Numbered from the stretch's first letter, positions 1-9,100 are shown. The stretch: 64,000 bases of DNA from Oerskovia turbata (GCF_000718325.1 NZ_JOFV01000005.1:186001-250000); one strand, 5' to 3'. Translations and numbers: made by a program. The notes: a model not told the origin generated them from the letters alone.

Positions 1-33
1 GACCGGGCACGCGCCGCACGGCACGGACCGAGA

Positions 34-71
34 CGAGGCCGCGGACCCCCGCCCCGGGGGCCGCGGCCTCG
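34..71. terminator. Hairpin terminator of an upstream gene
   Basis: An 11-bp stem (34-44 with 61-71) extends by five C-G pairs after a single bulged A at 45, with loop 51-55. It lies just before the promoter of the first gene and probably ends a transcript entering from the left. No poly-T tail is visible, as is usual in high-GC actinobacteria. Confidence 0.6.
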
Positions 72-91
72 CGCGTCGGTAGGCTGGGCCC

Positions 92-874
92 GTGCGCATC
101 GCCAGATTCACCACCGGAGAAGACCCCCGCTACGCCCTCGTGCAGGAGGAGGCGGGCAAGACCTACCTCGCCGTCCTCAACGGGGACCCCCTCTACATGC
201 CCGTCCTGCCGACGGGCGAGCGGATCGAGCTCGGGGACGGCGTCCGCCTCCTCGCGCCCGTCATCCCGCGCTCCAAGGTCGTCGCGGTCGGCCGCAACTA
301 CGCGGCCCACGCGGCCGAGATGGGCAACGACGTCCCGACGACGCCGCTCATCTTCTTCAAGCCCAACACCTCGGTCGTGGGCCCCGACGACCCCATCGTG
401 CTGCCCGACTTCACCGAGGAGGTCAGCTACGAGGCCGAGCTCGCGGTCGTGATCGGGCGCATCGCGAAGGACGTGCGTCCCGAGGACGCGGCGTCCTACA
501 TCCTCGGGTACACCGTGGCCAACGACGTGACCGCCCGTGACGCCCAGCGCACCGACGGCCAGTGGGCCCGCGCCAAGGGCTTCGACTCCGCGTGCCCGCT
601 GGGCCCGTGGATCGACACCGACCTCGACGTCGACGACCTCGCGGTGACCTCGCGCGTCAACGGCGAGACGCGCCAGGACGGCCGCACGCGCGACATGATC
701 TTCGACGTCCCGTACCTGGTGTCCTACATCTCCGAGGCGTTCACGCTGCTGCCCGGTGACGTCATCCTCACGGGCACCCCGGCCGGCGTGGGCCGCATCG
801 ACGCGGGCGACCGCGTCGAGTGCGAGGTCGAGGGCCTGGGCGTCCTGGCGAACCCGGTCGTCCGGCGGGGCTGA
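92..874 (+). CDS. Fumarylacetoacetate hydrolase family protein
   Basis: A 260-residue FAH-fold enzyme. Members cleave or isomerise acyl-pyruvate type 2-oxo acids using a divalent metal in the cytoplasm. The metal-binding ExE (SYEAELAVVIG, about residue 113), the following ANDVTARD segment and the C-terminal GTPAGVG are all visible, and the length fits the short single-domain FAH group. The GTG start at 92 is chosen because TAGGCT (80-85) ends 6 nt before it and there is no Shine-Dalgarno, suggesting a leaderless mRNA. The gene converges on glsA with 4 nt between stops. The substrate cannot be told from the sequence; acylpyruvase or hydroxyhepta-dienedioate isomerase are the usual alternatives. 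Confidence 0.88.
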   Translation: MRIARFTTGEDPRYALVQEEAGKTYLAVLNGDPLYMPVLPTGERIELGDGVRLLAPVIPRSKVVAVGRNYAAHAAEMGNDVPTTPLIFFKPNTSVVGPDDPIVLPDFTEEVSYEAELAVVIGRIAKDVRPEDAASYILGYTVANDVTARDAQRTDGQWARAKGFDSACPLGPWIDTDLDVDDLAVTSRVNGETRQDGRTRDMIFDVPYLVSYISEAFTLLPGDVILTGTPAGVGRIDAGDRVECEVEGLGVLANPVVRRG

Positions 875-878
875 CGAC

Positions 879-2300
879 TCAGGTGCCCCGGGCGGCCTCC
901 AGGAGGCGGTCCTCGCACCAGCGCTGCGCGTTCTCGAACGTCGTGAACTCGTGGTCGACGCCCGCGATCAGCCGACGCTCGAACGGGTCGACCACGACCA
1001 CGTGCACCCCCTGGGCGCGCAGCCGGGCCACGAGGGCGCGCAGGAGCTGCGCACCGAGCGTGACCACGCGGGACGTGCGGTGCAGGTCGAGGATCAGCCA
1101 CCGCTCGCCGCCCGGCAGCGGTGAGGGCAGGTCGTCGACCGAGCGCAGGATCGTCTCCGCGGCCGCGAACTCGACGGTGCCCTGGACCGCGCGCACCGAG
1201 ATGGCCGCGCCCAGCTCCCGCAGCCGCAGGAGCTGGGCGGGCGTGCGGTGCGCGAGGTGGCGCAGGCGGTCCGCCCGCGTCGAACGGTAGAGCGTGGGCA
1301 CGTCACGGTCCGGGCGGTGCATGAGGTGCAGGTCGAACTGCCGGGAGATCTCCTGCGCGGCCGCGACCGAGCGCACGCTGTTGCCACGCGCGTCGAGCGG
1401 CGGGCTGAACAGGCCCAGACCGAACTGGCCCACGCCCACCGACACCAGCCCGCCCGAGACGCCGCTCTTCGCGGGCAGCCCCGCACGCAGGAGCCACTCA
1501 CCCGCGTAGTCGTACATGCCGCTCGTCGCCATGACCGCGAGCACCCACTCGGTCACGACCTCGTCGACGACGCGCTCGCCCGTGACCGGGTTGACGCCGC
1601 CGTTCGCGAGCGTCGCCGACATGCGGGCGAGGTCGCGCGCCGTGACGAGGACGGAGCACTGGCGGAAGTACGTGTCGAGCGTGCCCTCGACGTCCGCGGT
1701 CAGGGCTCCGGTGCTGTGCATGAGGTAGGCGATCGCGCGGTTGCGGTCGCCCGTCTCCGACTCGCTGACGTAGACCCGGCTGTCGACCTCGAGCGGGCGC
1801 CCCGCGAACGCGCCGAGCACGTGCAGGATGCGCGCGAACCGCTCATCCTCGGTGTCGCCGCGCACGAGCGAGGTCGTGACGATCGCGCCCGCGTTGACCA
1901 TGGGGTTCGGCGGCCGCCCCGTGACGGGGTCGAGGCGGATCGAGCTGAACCCCTCGCCGCTGGGTTCGGCGCCGACGTGCGCGAGCACCTCGGGCAGCCC
2001 CCGGTCCATGAGCGCCAGGGCGAACACGAACGGCTTCGACAGGGACTGGATGGTGAAGGGGACGTCGGCGTCGCCCGCGGTGTAGATGCTGCCCGTGACC
2101 CCGGCCAGGGCGACGCCGAACAGCGAACGGTCGGCCGTCGCGAGCTCGGGGATGTAGGTCGCGACCGTGCCCTCGTCGAGACCGCGGAACGCCTCGTGGA
2201 CGCCGGCGAGCGCGTCCGCGATGAGACCGCTCGCGCCGGTGCCCGCCGGACGGTCGGAGCGGTCGGTCGCCGTGGTCGTGGGGTGCTGGGAACCTGCCAT
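879..2300 (-). CDS. glsA: Glutaminase with C-terminal STAS domain
   Basis: A 473-residue L-glutamine amidohydrolase giving glutamate and ammonia. The serine-hydrolase (beta-lactamase-like) domain spans about residues 25-330 with the SxxK motif S86-L-S-K89. A STAS-like domain follows at about 360-465 ([16 protein letters not shown]), a fusion known in some bacterial glutaminases and presumed regulatory. The ATG at 2300 is chosen over upstream starts, which would run into gltX. Upstream on the minus strand CACAAT ends 7 nt before the start, so the mRNA may be leaderless. It is divergent from gltX with only 61 nt between starts, so the two promoters probably overlap. Confidence 0.9.
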   Translation of the reverse strand: MAGSQHPTTTATDRSDRPAGTGASGLIADALAGVHEAFRGLDEGTVATYIPELATADRSLFGVALAGVTGSIYTAGDADVPFTIQSLSKPFVFALALMDRGLPEVLAHVGAEPSGEGFSSIRLDPVTGRPPNPMVNAGAIVTTSLVRGDTEDERFARILHVLGAFAGRPLEVDSRVYVSESETGDRNRAIAYLMHSTGALTADVEGTLDTYFRQCSVLVTARDLARMSATLANGGVNPVTGERVVDEVVTEWVLAVMATSGMYDYAGEWLLRAGLPAKSGVSGGLVSVGVGQFGLGLFSPPLDARGNSVRSVAAAQEISRQFDLHLMHRPDRDVPTLYRSTRADRLRHLAHRTPAQLLRLRELGAAISVRAVQGTVEFAAAETILRSVDDLPSPLPGGERWLILDLHRTSRVVTLGAQLLRALVARLRAQGVHVVVVDPFERRLIAGVDHEFTTFENAQRWCEDRLLEAARGT

Positions 2301-2361
2301 GTACGCGATTGTGCGCCCCGCGTCGGCGTCGTGCCCGGTGGGCGGCGATAGGCTGTGGGAC
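2301..2361. promoter_or_regulatory. Divergent glsA/gltX promoter region
   Basis: This 61-bp gap separates two divergent start codons. On the plus strand TAGGCT (2349-2354) ends 7 nt before the gltX GTG. On the minus strand CACAAT ends 7 nt before the glsA ATG. Neither gene has a clear Shine-Dalgarno, so both mRNAs are probably leaderless. Confidence 0.55.
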
Positions 2362-3861
2362 GTGATCCCTGCACCTGGTTCCTCGCCCGTCCGCGTCCGC
2401 TTCTGCCCGTCTCCCACGGGGACGCCGCACGTCGGCCTCATCCGCACGGCCCTGTTCAACTGGGCGTACGCCCGGCACGTGGGCGGGACGTTCGTCTTCC
2501 GGATCGAGGACACGGACGCCGCGCGCGACTCCGAGGAGAGCTACCAGCAGCTCCTCGAGGCGCTGCGCTGGCTCGGCATGGACTGGGACGAGGGCGTCGA
2601 GGTCGGCGGCCCGCACGAGCCCTACCGCCAGTCGCAGCGCGGTGACATCTACCAGGACGTCATACGTCGCCTCGTCGAGGGCGGGTACGCGTACGAGTCG
2701 TTCTCGACGCCCGAGGAGATCGAGGCGCGCAACGTCGCGGCCGGTCGCCCCAAGGCCATGGGCTACGACGGGTTCGACCGCACCTTGACGGACGAGCAGA
2801 AGGCCGCGTTCCGCGCCGAGGGCCGCGAGCCCGTGCTGCGCATGCGCATGCCGGACACGGACGTGTCGTTCACGGACCTGGTGCGCGGCGAGATCTCGTT
2901 CGGTGCGGGCTCGGTCCCGGACTACGTGATCGTGCGCGGCAACGGCCAGCCCCTGTACACGCTCGTCAACCCGGTCGACGACGCGCTCATGGGGATCACG
3001 CACGTGCTGCGCGGCGAGGACCTGCTGTCCTCGACGCCGCGCCAGGTCGTGCTGTACCGCGCACTGCTCGAGCTGGGTGTCGCCCACGTCATGCCCGAGT
3101 TCGGTCACCTGCCGTACGTCATGGGCGAGGGCAACAAGAAGCTCTCCAAGCGTGACCCCGAGTCCAACCTGTTCCTGCACAAGGAGCGCGGCTTCACGCC
3201 CGAGGGTCTGCTGAACTACCTCGCGCTGCTGGGCTGGAGCATCTCCGCCGACAACGACATCTTCACGGTCGAGGAGATGGTCGCGGCGTTCGACGTCGCC
3301 GACGTCAACCCGAACCCGGCCCGCTTCGACCTGAAGAAGGCCGAGGCCATCAACGCGACGCACCTGCGCATGCTGGCCCCCGAGGACTTCCGCGACCGCC
3401 TGGTGCCATACCTGCACCAGGGCGGGTTCGTCCCGGCGGACTCGTTCGCGGACCTGTCGGCCGAGCAGCAGGCGCTCGTCACGGCGGGTGCACCGCTCGT
3501 GCAGGAGCGCATGGTCCTGCTCGGCGAGGCCAAGGGCATGCTGGGCTTCCTGTTCGTGGCCGACGACGCCGTGCCCGTCGAGGACGAGGCGCGCGCCGCG
3601 CTGCGCGAGGAGGCGCCGGCAGTGCTCGACGCCGCGGTCCGCGTGCTCGACGCCCTGGACGACTTCTCGACCGACCCGATCCAGGAGGTGCTCAAGGCAG
3701 TGCTGGTCGAGGAGATGGGCATCAAGCCGCGCTTCGCGTTCACGCCGCTGCGCGTGGCCGTGACGGGCCGTCGCGTGTCGCCGCCGCTGTTCGAGTCGAT
3801 GGAGATCCTCGGCAAGGAGTCGACCCTCGCGCGCCTGCGTGCGCTGCGCGCGGCGCTGTGA
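2362..3861 (+). CDS. gltX: Glutamate--tRNA ligase
   Basis: A 499-residue class I aminoacyl-tRNA synthetase charging tRNA-Glu, and in most actinobacteria also tRNA-Gln, which an amidotransferase then corrects. The HIGH-type motif [10 protein letters not shown] is at residues 16-25, and the KMSKS-type loop K260-L-S-K-R264 is intact. Length is normal. GTG 2362 is chosen because TAGGCT at 2349-2354 precedes it by 7 nt. The gene overlaps the following HAD gene by 4 nt (GTGA), indicating translational coupling. Cognate tRNA-Gln and tRNA-Glu genes lie 5 kb downstream, a common actinobacterial arrangement that is here stretched by an insertion. Confidence 0.98.
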   Translation: MIPAPGSSPVRVRFCPSPTGTPHVGLIRTALFNWAYARHVGGTFVFRIEDTDAARDSEESYQQLLEALRWLGMDWDEGVEVGGPHEPYRQSQRGDIYQDVIRRLVEGGYAYESFSTPEEIEARNVAAGRPKAMGYDGFDRTLTDEQKAAFRAEGREPVLRMRMPDTDVSFTDLVRGEISFGAGSVPDYVIVRGNGQPLYTLVNPVDDALMGITHVLRGEDLLSSTPRQVVLYRALLELGVAHVMPEFGHLPYVMGEGNKKLSKRDPESNLFLHKERGFTPEGLLNYLALLGWSISADNDIFTVEEMVAAFDVADVNPNPARFDLKKAEAINATHLRMLAPEDFRDRLVPYLHQGGFVPADSFADLSAEQQALVTAGAPLVQERMVLLGEAKGMLGFLFVADDAVPVEDEARAALREEAPAVLDAAVRVLDALDDFSTDPIQEVLKAVLVEEMGIKPRFAFTPLRVAVTGRRVSPPLFESMEILGKESTLARLRALRAAL

Positions 3862-4637
3862 GCACCCCTGAGGCCACGCTGCCCGGCGGTGCTGTCGACG
3901 GTGTCGACGGCGTCCTGTTCGACGTCGACGACACGCTCGTCGACACCCGCGGCGCGTTCGCGCTCGCGATCGACGCGGTGTGCGCGGTGTACCTGCCGCA
4001 CGTGCCGGTCGAGCGGTACGGCGAGGTCCTGGCGCTGTGGCGCAGCGACCCGCACGGTTGGTACCGGGCGTACACGCGCGGCGAGCTGACGTTCGACCGG
4101 CAGCGCATGCTGCGCGCGAACGAGCTCCAGGAGACGTTCGGCGGTGCGGTCCTCGACGAGGACGGGTACGCGGGCTGGAAGTCGGTCTTCTGGGGCACGT
4201 TCGAGGAGAGCTGGCAGGCGCACGACGACGCCGCCCCCCTCCTGAAGCGGCTCGCCGTGGCCGGGGTACGGGTGGGAGCCCTGTCGAACGCGGCCGTCGC
4301 GCTCCAGACGGACAAGCTGTCCCGTTCGGGGCTGTCCGAGGTACCGATGCTCGTGGGCGTCGACACCCTGGGCTTCGGCAAGCCGGACCCGAGGGTCTTC
4401 GTCGAGGCGTGCGCGCGGCTGGGTACCGACCCGGCCCGCACCGTCTACGTGGGTGACGAGCTCGACGTCGACGCCCGTGCCGCTGCCACGGCCGGGCTGA
4501 CGGGCGTGTGGATCGACCGCCCCGGCACCCGGCGCGGCGGCCCGGCCGAGGAGGACCCCGAGGCCGCGCGTGCGGCCGGGGTGCACGTCGTGGCGAGCCT
4601 CGACGAGGTCGGCGACCTGGTGCTCGCGGGTCGCTGA
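3858..4637 (+). CDS. HAD-superfamily phosphatase
   Basis: A 259-residue haloacid-dehalogenase-type hydrolase, probably a small-molecule phosphatase. Motif I is DVDDT with nucleophile D22 and acid/base D24. Motif II is the Ser of LSNA, motif III the Lys of FGKPDPR, and motif [13 protein letters not shown], so all four catalytic motifs are complete. It overlaps gltX by GTGA and is very likely co-transcribed, a pairing conserved in many actinobacteria. The substrate is unknown. A long inverted repeat (4661-4718) follows 23 nt after the stop. Confidence 0.88.
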   Translation: MSTPEATLPGGAVDGVDGVLFDVDDTLVDTRGAFALAIDAVCAVYLPHVPVERYGEVLALWRSDPHGWYRAYTRGELTFDRQRMLRANELQETFGGAVLDEDGYAGWKSVFWGTFEESWQAHDDAAPLLKRLAVAGVRVGALSNAAVALQTDKLSRSGLSEVPMLVGVDTLGFGKPDPRVFVEACARLGTDPARTVYVGDELDVDARAAATAGLTGVWIDRPGTRRGGPAEEDPEAARAAGVHVVASLDEVGDLVLAGR

Positions 4638-4660
4638 CGGGTCGCGAGCCGGTGCTGACG

Positions 4661-4718
4661 TAGAGGGTTCTGGTCGAGGTAGAGGGCTGTAGCCCTCTAC
4701 CTCGACCAGAACCCTCTA
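4661..4718. repeat. Perfect 28-bp inverted repeat (copy 1 of a repeat family)
   Basis: Arms 4661-4688 and 4691-4718 are perfect reverse complements around a 2-nt loop. Each arm carries TAGAGGG twice, 19 nt apart. A second, diverged copy lies at 28019-28086. It sits between the convergent HAD and LysR genes and overlaps the LysR stop codon, so it could work as a bidirectional terminator, but the shared sequence shows it is a dispersed element. Confidence 0.9.
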
Positions 4719-5744
4719 TCTCGCGATGGTCGGTGACCGGGCGGTCCTCGAGTGCGACGTTCCGGCGCTCCCGGCCGCGACCGCTGCGATGCGTCGCGCG
4801 GCCGTCGACAGCTCGGTGCCGTCCTTCCAGATCATGCGCAGCCGCCGGGACAGGTCCAGGCCGGGCACGTCGACCTGCACGAGCGACCCTCGTGCGAGGT
4901 CGTCGGCCACGGTGAGACGGGACAGCACCGCGACGGCGCCGCCATACTGCACAGCGGTCTTGAGCGACGCGGTCGACCCCAGGTAGGGCAGGTGGTCGGG
5001 CAACCGGGCGCCCGCCGCGAGCAGCGACTTCTCGAGGGTCTCTCGGGTGCCGGACCCGCGTTCGCGCACCACGAGGCCGCCGCCCAGGAGCTCGTCGACG
5101 GTCGCGGTGCGGCGCCTCCGGGACGCCCACGGGTGCGTGGGGGCGACGACGACGAGCAGCTCGTCGCGGGCGAGGGTGCGGCTTCGCAGCCCCCGTCGCA
5201 TGGTCGAGCTCTCGATGAACCCGAGGTCGGCCTCGTCGGCGAGCACGAGCTCCATGACGGTGCGCGAGTTGCGGACCAGCAGCTCGACGTCGGGGGCCGG
5301 GGTCGGGACCTCCGGACCGGCCGGGCCGCCCGTCGCTCGCGGAGCGGCGAGCGTCGCGAGCCACCGGGGCGCGAGGTACTCGGCGATCGTGAGGCTCGCC
5401 GCGAGCCGGATGCGGGCCGAGGGTGCCTCACGGAGGGCCGCGGCCGAGGTCTCGAACCGGTCCGAGGCCTCGATGACCTCACGGGCCCAGGTCGCGGCCG
5501 CGCGCCCCGTCTCGGTCAGGCGGGCACCGCGGGTCGAGCGGGTCACGAGCTCGAGGTCCAGGTGCCTCTCGAGGCGCCGCATGCCGGCCGAGGCGCTGGG
5601 CTGCGACACCCCCAGCGCACGGGCGGCCGCGCTGATGGACCCGTGCCGGTCGGTCGCGACGAGCAGCTCGAGCAGGGCCAGCGAGGTGCGTTCGCGGCGC
5701 GGGGGAGCGGTGCTCGCGGAGGTGCGCTGGTCAGCCTCAGTCAT
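4716..5744 (-). CDS. LysR-family transcriptional regulator
   Basis: A 342-residue LysR-type regulator. The N-terminal winged HTH spans about residues 22-82 (SISAAARALGVSQPSAS), followed by the periplasmic-binding-like effector domain. It is divergent from the yeiH-type exporter gene 69 nt away. LysR regulators in this position (for example YeiE beside yeiH in enterobacteria) usually control the neighbouring transporter, so it probably does so here. On the minus strand TAGGAT ends 6 nt before the ATG, suggesting a leaderless mRNA. Its stop codon lies inside the right arm of the 28-bp inverted repeat. The effector is unknown. Confidence 0.9.
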   Translation of the reverse strand: MTEADQRTSASTAPPRRERTSLALLELLVATDRHGSISAAARALGVSQPSASAGMRRLERHLDLELVTRSTRGARLTETGRAAATWAREVIEASDRFETSAAALREAPSARIRLAASLTIAEYLAPRWLATLAAPRATGGPAGPEVPTPAPDVELLVRNSRTVMELVLADEADLGFIESSTMRRGLRSRTLARDELLVVVAPTHPWASRRRRTATVDELLGGGLVVRERGSGTRETLEKSLLAAGARLPDHLPYLGSTASLKTAVQYGGAVAVLSRLTVADDLARGSLVQVDVPGLDLSRRLRMIWKDGTELSTAARRIAAVAAGSAGTSHSRTARSPTIAR

Positions 5745-5813
5745 AGCCTCATCCTATGGCTAGGTCTGGAAGTGGGCCTTCTGGTGCGGGTCCGGTCGCG
5801 GCACGGTGGAACC

Positions 5814-7034
5814 ATGACCCCCACGAACGACCTCGCAGCCCCCACCCCGGGCGCGACGCGCGCCCCCGACCGGCCCGCCACGACCGGCAGCCCGGCTCCG
5901 ACCGAGAGCCCCGCGCCCTGGATCCGGCGCGCCGCCCCCGGGCTCGCCTTCTGCGCCGTCGCGACCCTCGTCGCCTACCTGCTCGCGCAGGTGGTCCCGC
6001 TCTCGCCGCTCGTGCTCTCCCTCCTGGTGGGGGCCGTCGTCGGCTCGCTGCTCGGGAGCCTGCGCCGCGCGGGCGGGGTGAGCGCCGCCGTCGGGCAGGG
6101 GAACGGGGTGGCGCGACGGGCCGCCGCCCTCACGTCCCGCACCCAAGAGGGGACGCGGTGGACCGCGACGCGCGTCCTGCGGGCCGGCGTCGTGCTGCTG
6201 GGGCTCCAGCTCTCGCTGCCCGAGGTCCTCGCGCTCGGGTGGCGCGGGCTCGCGGTCGTCGGGATCACGGTCGCCGTGACGTTCAGCGCGACGCTCGCGC
6301 TCGGACGGGCACTGCGCGTGCCGCGTGTGACCTCGCTGCTCGTCGCGACCGGGTTCTCGATCTGCGGTGCCGCCGCGATCTCCGCGATGCAGGGAGTCGT
6401 CGGGAGCGGTGACGACGAGGAGTCGCGGCGCGAGGCCGACGACGCCGTGGCGACCGCGCTCGCGCTCGTGACGATCTTCGGGTCGCTCGCGATCTTCGTG
6501 CTGCCGTGGCTCGCCGGGCTGCTGGGCCTGGCCGACGATCGTGCCGGGCTGTGGATCGGCGCGAGCGTCCAGGAGGTCGCGCAGGTCGTGACCGCGGGCG
6601 GCGCCGTCTCGGCCGCCGCGCTCGCGACCGCGACCGTGAGCAAGCTGGCCCGCGTCGTGCTCCTCGCCCCGCTCGTGGCCGGGGCCGGGGTGCTCCGGGC
6701 TCGGCGCGAGCGTGTGGCGCGCCCCGCCGACGTCGAGGTCGCTGCGGGGACCCCTGCAGCCTCGGTGACCCGCCGGACCCCGCCCGTGCCGCTCTTCGTC
6801 GTCGGCTTCCTGGTGGCGGTGCTGGTGCGGAGCACGGGCGTCCTGCCCGCGTCCGTCATCGAGGTGACGACGATGGTGACCACGCTGCTGTTCACCGCCG
6901 CGATGTTCGCGATGGGCCTCGGGGTCGACGCCGCGCACCTGGTCCGCACGGGTCGGCGCGCGCTCGTGCTCGGCACCGCCTCGGCCACGGTCGTCATCGG
7001 GACCTCGCTCGTCGCGGTGCTGCTCCTGACGTGA
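5814..7034 (+). CDS. YeiH-family putative sulfate exporter
   Basis: A 406-residue integral membrane protein of the UPF0324/YeiH (PSE) family, with about ten hydrophobic segments after a 40-residue Pro/Thr/Ala-rich N-terminus. Family landmarks include the LLGLQLSLPEVLALG region, the GFSICGAAAISAM segment and IGASVQEVAQVV. Family members are called putative sulfate or anion exporters, but transport has rarely been shown. The ATG at 5814 is chosen because earlier starts would run through the divergent LysR gene. A 12-residue acidic stretch (about residue 200) sits in a predicted cytoplasmic loop. It is probably controlled by the adjacent LysR protein. Confidence 0.87.
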   Translation: MTPTNDLAAPTPGATRAPDRPATTGSPAPTESPAPWIRRAAPGLAFCAVATLVAYLLAQVVPLSPLVLSLLVGAVVGSLLGSLRRAGGVSAAVGQGNGVARRAAALTSRTQEGTRWTATRVLRAGVVLLGLQLSLPEVLALGWRGLAVVGITVAVTFSATLALGRALRVPRVTSLLVATGFSICGAAAISAMQGVVGSGDDEESRREADDAVATALALVTIFGSLAIFVLPWLAGLLGLADDRAGLWIGASVQEVAQVVTAGGAVSAAALATATVSKLARVVLLAPLVAGAGVLRARRERVARPADVEVAAGTPAASVTRRTPPVPLFVVGFLVAVLVRSTGVLPASVIEVTTMVTTLLFTAAMFAMGLGVDAAHLVRTGRRALVLGTASATVVIGTSLVAVLLLT

Positions 7035-7071
7035 CGGCGACGACGCTCCGACGTCGCCGCCAGGCGGCGGG

Positions 7072-7728
7072 CTACCGGACGCTCGCGTCCCAGCGCCACC
7101 GGGTCCGTCGCGACAGGCCGGGCAGGTCGCTGCGGCCCGTCGCCCACACGAGAGCGTCGTCCGGGGGAAGGGCGAGCGCGGCCGACGGGAGGTCGGGGAA
7201 GAGCCGGGCCAGCACCCGGGCGCTGAGCCCGTCGGGCAGCGTCGGAGACGTACCGGTGAGCCCCTGGAAGACGTCTCGGCCGTGGACGAGGATCTCCACG
7301 ACGCCCATGGCCGCGAAGCCCTCCGGGTCCGAGAGTCCGTACGGGTGGTAGGCGCGGGCCGTGGGGGGCCTCGCCGCGACCTGGGCGGCGAGCAGCTCGC
7401 CGCCCGCGACGATGACCTCGGCGAGGCCCGCCGGTCCGGCTTCACGCTTGACGTGCGCGATCTCGTCCTCGCCCTTGGGGCCCGCGAGCGGCAGGTAGTC
7501 GAGCAGGGGGAGGCCCGCGACCTGGAGCGCGTAGGCCAGCAGGTCGTCGACGACGTGCTCGGCGGTCGCCCAGCACGACCACCGCACGGGCCCCGCCTGC
7601 GCGTCGAAGGCCGCGTCGGGATGTCGCGTGACGCCGTCGGCGAGCCAGCGGGAGGCCGTGCGGACGTCGTCGGGCGTGACGGGACCCGGAGCCAGCGTGG
7701 TCGCGAGATCCTCCGGCTGGGCGCTCAT
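7072..7728 (-). CDS. Maleylpyruvate isomerase-like mycothiol-dependent protein
   Basis: A 218-residue protein resembling the actinobacterial MDMPI/DinB-like group, whose N-terminal helical bundle binds mycothiol and metal in characterised members. The TAEHVVDDLLAYALQ segment near residue 55 and a later GVVEILVHGRDV segment (residues about 140-152), with a His that often serves as a metal ligand, fit that fold. It overlaps the upstream methyltransferase by ATGA, so the two form a coupled pair. Its reaction is unknown; the assignment rests on family resemblance only. Confidence 0.7.
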   Translation of the reverse strand: MSAQPEDLATTLAPGPVTPDDVRTASRWLADGVTRHPDAAFDAQAGPVRWSCWATAEHVVDDLLAYALQVAGLPLLDYLPLAGPKGEDEIAHVKREAGPAGLAEVIVAGGELLAAQVAARPPTARAYHPYGLSDPEGFAAMGVVEILVHGRDVFQGLTGTSPTLPDGLSARVLARLFPDLPSAALALPPDDALVWATGRSDLPGLSRRTRWRWDASVR

Positions 7729-8534
7729 GCGTCGACCGCGTCGGCGTCGGTGCCGCGGACGCGGTCCGCGCGCCAGCACTCGGCGCGGTACGGGAGGTCG
7801 ATCTCGGACCGGCCGGCGAGGGCCGGGTGCGTGGCTACCAGCCGGTCGACGGCGTCGAGCAGCTCGTCGCGTTCGGCCGGCGGCAAGGTCAGGAGATGGC
7901 TGCGTGTGGACGCGAGCGTCCGCAGCGACGCGGCCGACAGGCGGTCCTCCCACGAGAACGTCGCGTGCTCGAGCGGTGCGAAGGCCCCGTCGCCGTCGTC
8001 GATCGTGGGTGTCCGGTGGACAGGCTCGAGCGAGTCTCCCCGATGGATGATCTCGGTGAAGCTCTCGACCCAGTCGACCGTGTGGTCGCGGACGTTCCAC
8101 ACGACGCCCAGGCGCCCTCCGGGGCGCAGGACGCGCGCGATCTCCGGGACCGCGGCGGAGACGTCGAACCAGTGCCACGCCTGGGCGACGAGGACCGCGT
8201 CGACGCTGCCGTCCTCGAGGGGGATGCGCTCGGCGGTCCCGGGCAGGACGTGGGCCCCCGGCACGGCGTCCTGGAGCTCGGCGCGCATGCCCGCGGAGGG
8301 CTCGACGGCGGTCACGTGGAGCCCGCGCGCCACGAGGCGCTCGGTGAGCTTGCCCGTGCCCGCAGCGAGGTCGAGCACGTGCCGTGCGCCCGCGGGGAGC
8401 ATCCAGTCGATCGCGGCGTCCGGGTAGGACGGCCGGACGGCGCGATACTCGCCCGCTCCGGCGCCGAACGAGGACGCGCGCTCGGCGTGCGAGGCGCGCG
8501 GGGGGTCGGGGGTCGAGGCGTCGTCGGTGCTCAC
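7725..8534 (-). CDS. Class I SAM-dependent methyltransferase
   Basis: A 269-residue methyltransferase with the SAM-binding glycine motif VLDLAAGTGKLT at about residues 52-63, an acidic residue ending strand 2 (VTAVEPS), and the QAWHWFD motif typical of the type-11 (UbiE/menaquinone-like) group. The substrate is unknown. The GTG at 8534 is preceded on the minus strand by CACCGT ending 7 nt upstream, without a Shine-Dalgarno. Its stop overlaps the start of the mycothiol-type gene by 4 nt. The gene pair lies in the segment that separates gltX from its tRNA genes. Confidence 0.88.
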   Translation of the reverse strand: MSTDDASTPDPPRASHAERASSFGAGAGEYRAVRPSYPDAAIDWMLPAGARHVLDLAAGTGKLTERLVARGLHVTAVEPSAGMRAELQDAVPGAHVLPGTAERIPLEDGSVDAVLVAQAWHWFDVSAAVPEIARVLRPGGRLGVVWNVRDHTVDWVESFTEIIHRGDSLEPVHRTPTIDDGDGAFAPLEHATFSWEDRLSAASLRTLASTRSHLLTLPPAERDELLDAVDRLVATHPALAGRSEIDLPYRAECWRADRVRGTDADAVDA

Positions 8535-8688
8535 GTCTTCGACGGTGCCACGTCCCGGCGGCGAGGTCTACATCTGACGCACGACGTGTCGCAGGGGCGT
8601 GGGGTGGGCTGCCGCCGCAGTCGGGCGGGGTGGGGCGAGGCCGGCCGGCTGCGGCGGGGCGGGGCGCAGGCGGGGACGCGAGGGCGAT

Positions 8689-8717
8689 TTGGCCGGGCCG
8701 GAAGTGTCCGGTAATGT
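8689..8717 (+). promoter_or_regulatory. Promoter of the tRNA-Gln gene
   Basis: TTGGCC (8689-8694) and TAATGT (8712-8717) are separated by 17 nt, a good sigma-70-type promoter. It would start transcription near 8724, about 60 nt before the mature tRNA-Gln, a normal leader for a processed tRNA. The rest of 8535-8783 is GC-rich with no other recognisable feature. Confidence 0.55.
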
Positions 8718-8783
8718 TTTCTCTCGGTGAGGCGCTCACCCGCGGCCCGGGAACGGGACGAGGGCGCGGCGCTGATACCTCCT

Positions 8784-8855
8784 TGGGGTATGGTGTAATT
8801 GGCAACACAACGGTTTCTGGTACCGTCATTCTAGGTTCGAGTCCTGGTACCCCAG
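8784..8855 (+). tRNA. tRNA-Gln (anticodon CUG)
   Basis: A 72-nt cloverleaf. The acceptor stem TGGGGTA pairs with TACCCCA, the discriminator is G8855, the anticodon stem-loop ACGGTTTCTGGTACCGT carries CTG, and the T-loop is GGTTCGAGTCC. No CCA is encoded. A small hairpin (gtcggt/accgac, 8878-8892) follows. Confidence 0.96.
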
Positions 8856-8905
8856 CGCAGAGCATGCAGCGCATCGAGTCGGTCAAACCGACACGAAACG
8901 TGCAG

Positions 8906-8911
8906 TAGAGT
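8906..8911 (+). promoter_or_regulatory. Possible -10 element for tRNA-Glu
   Basis: TAGAGT lies 39 nt before the first tRNA-Glu gene in the 94-nt gap after tRNA-Gln. The -35 position has no good match, so this is a weak call. The tRNAs may instead be read from the tRNA-Gln promoter. Confidence 0.3.
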
Positions 8912-8949
8912 TCTCAACGGCACGGCGCCCCTCGGGGTGACGAGCTTAG

Positions 8950-9022
8950 GCCCCCATCGTCTAGCGGCCTAGGACGCCGCCCTCTCACGGCGGTAACACG
9001 GGTTCAAATCCCGTTGGGGGTA
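8950..9022 (+). tRNA. tRNA-Glu (anticodon CUC), copy 1
   Basis: A 73-nt cloverleaf. The acceptor GCCCCCA pairs with TGGGGGT, the discriminator is A9022, and the anticodon loop CCCTCTCAC carries CTC. It is identical in sequence to copy 2 at 9101-9173. No CCA is encoded. Confidence 0.97.
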
Positions 9023-9026
9023 CGTA

Positions 9027-9060
9027 CGAGGCCTGGCCATCGTCAGATGACCGGGCCTCG
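9027..9060 (+). terminator. Hairpin between the two tRNA-Glu genes
   Basis: A 10-bp stem (9027-9036 with 9051-9060, one G-U pair) follows 4 nt after tRNA-Glu copy 1. It may be a terminator or a processing hairpin. Confidence 0.45.
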
Positions 9061-9100
9061 ATGACGCTCTCTCGCTCTTCGGGGTGGGTGAGCGGTCCTG

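Noticed and set aside
4661..4718. End of an insertion sequence
   Set aside because: No transposase or direct target duplication is found near either inverted-repeat copy, and arms are adjacent rather than flanking a gene.
1843..5364. A 1173-codon minus-strand open frame
   Set aside because: It is a shadow of gltX, HAD and LysR genes, Arg/Pro/Ala-rich throughout, with no domain. Such long empty frames are normal at this GC content.
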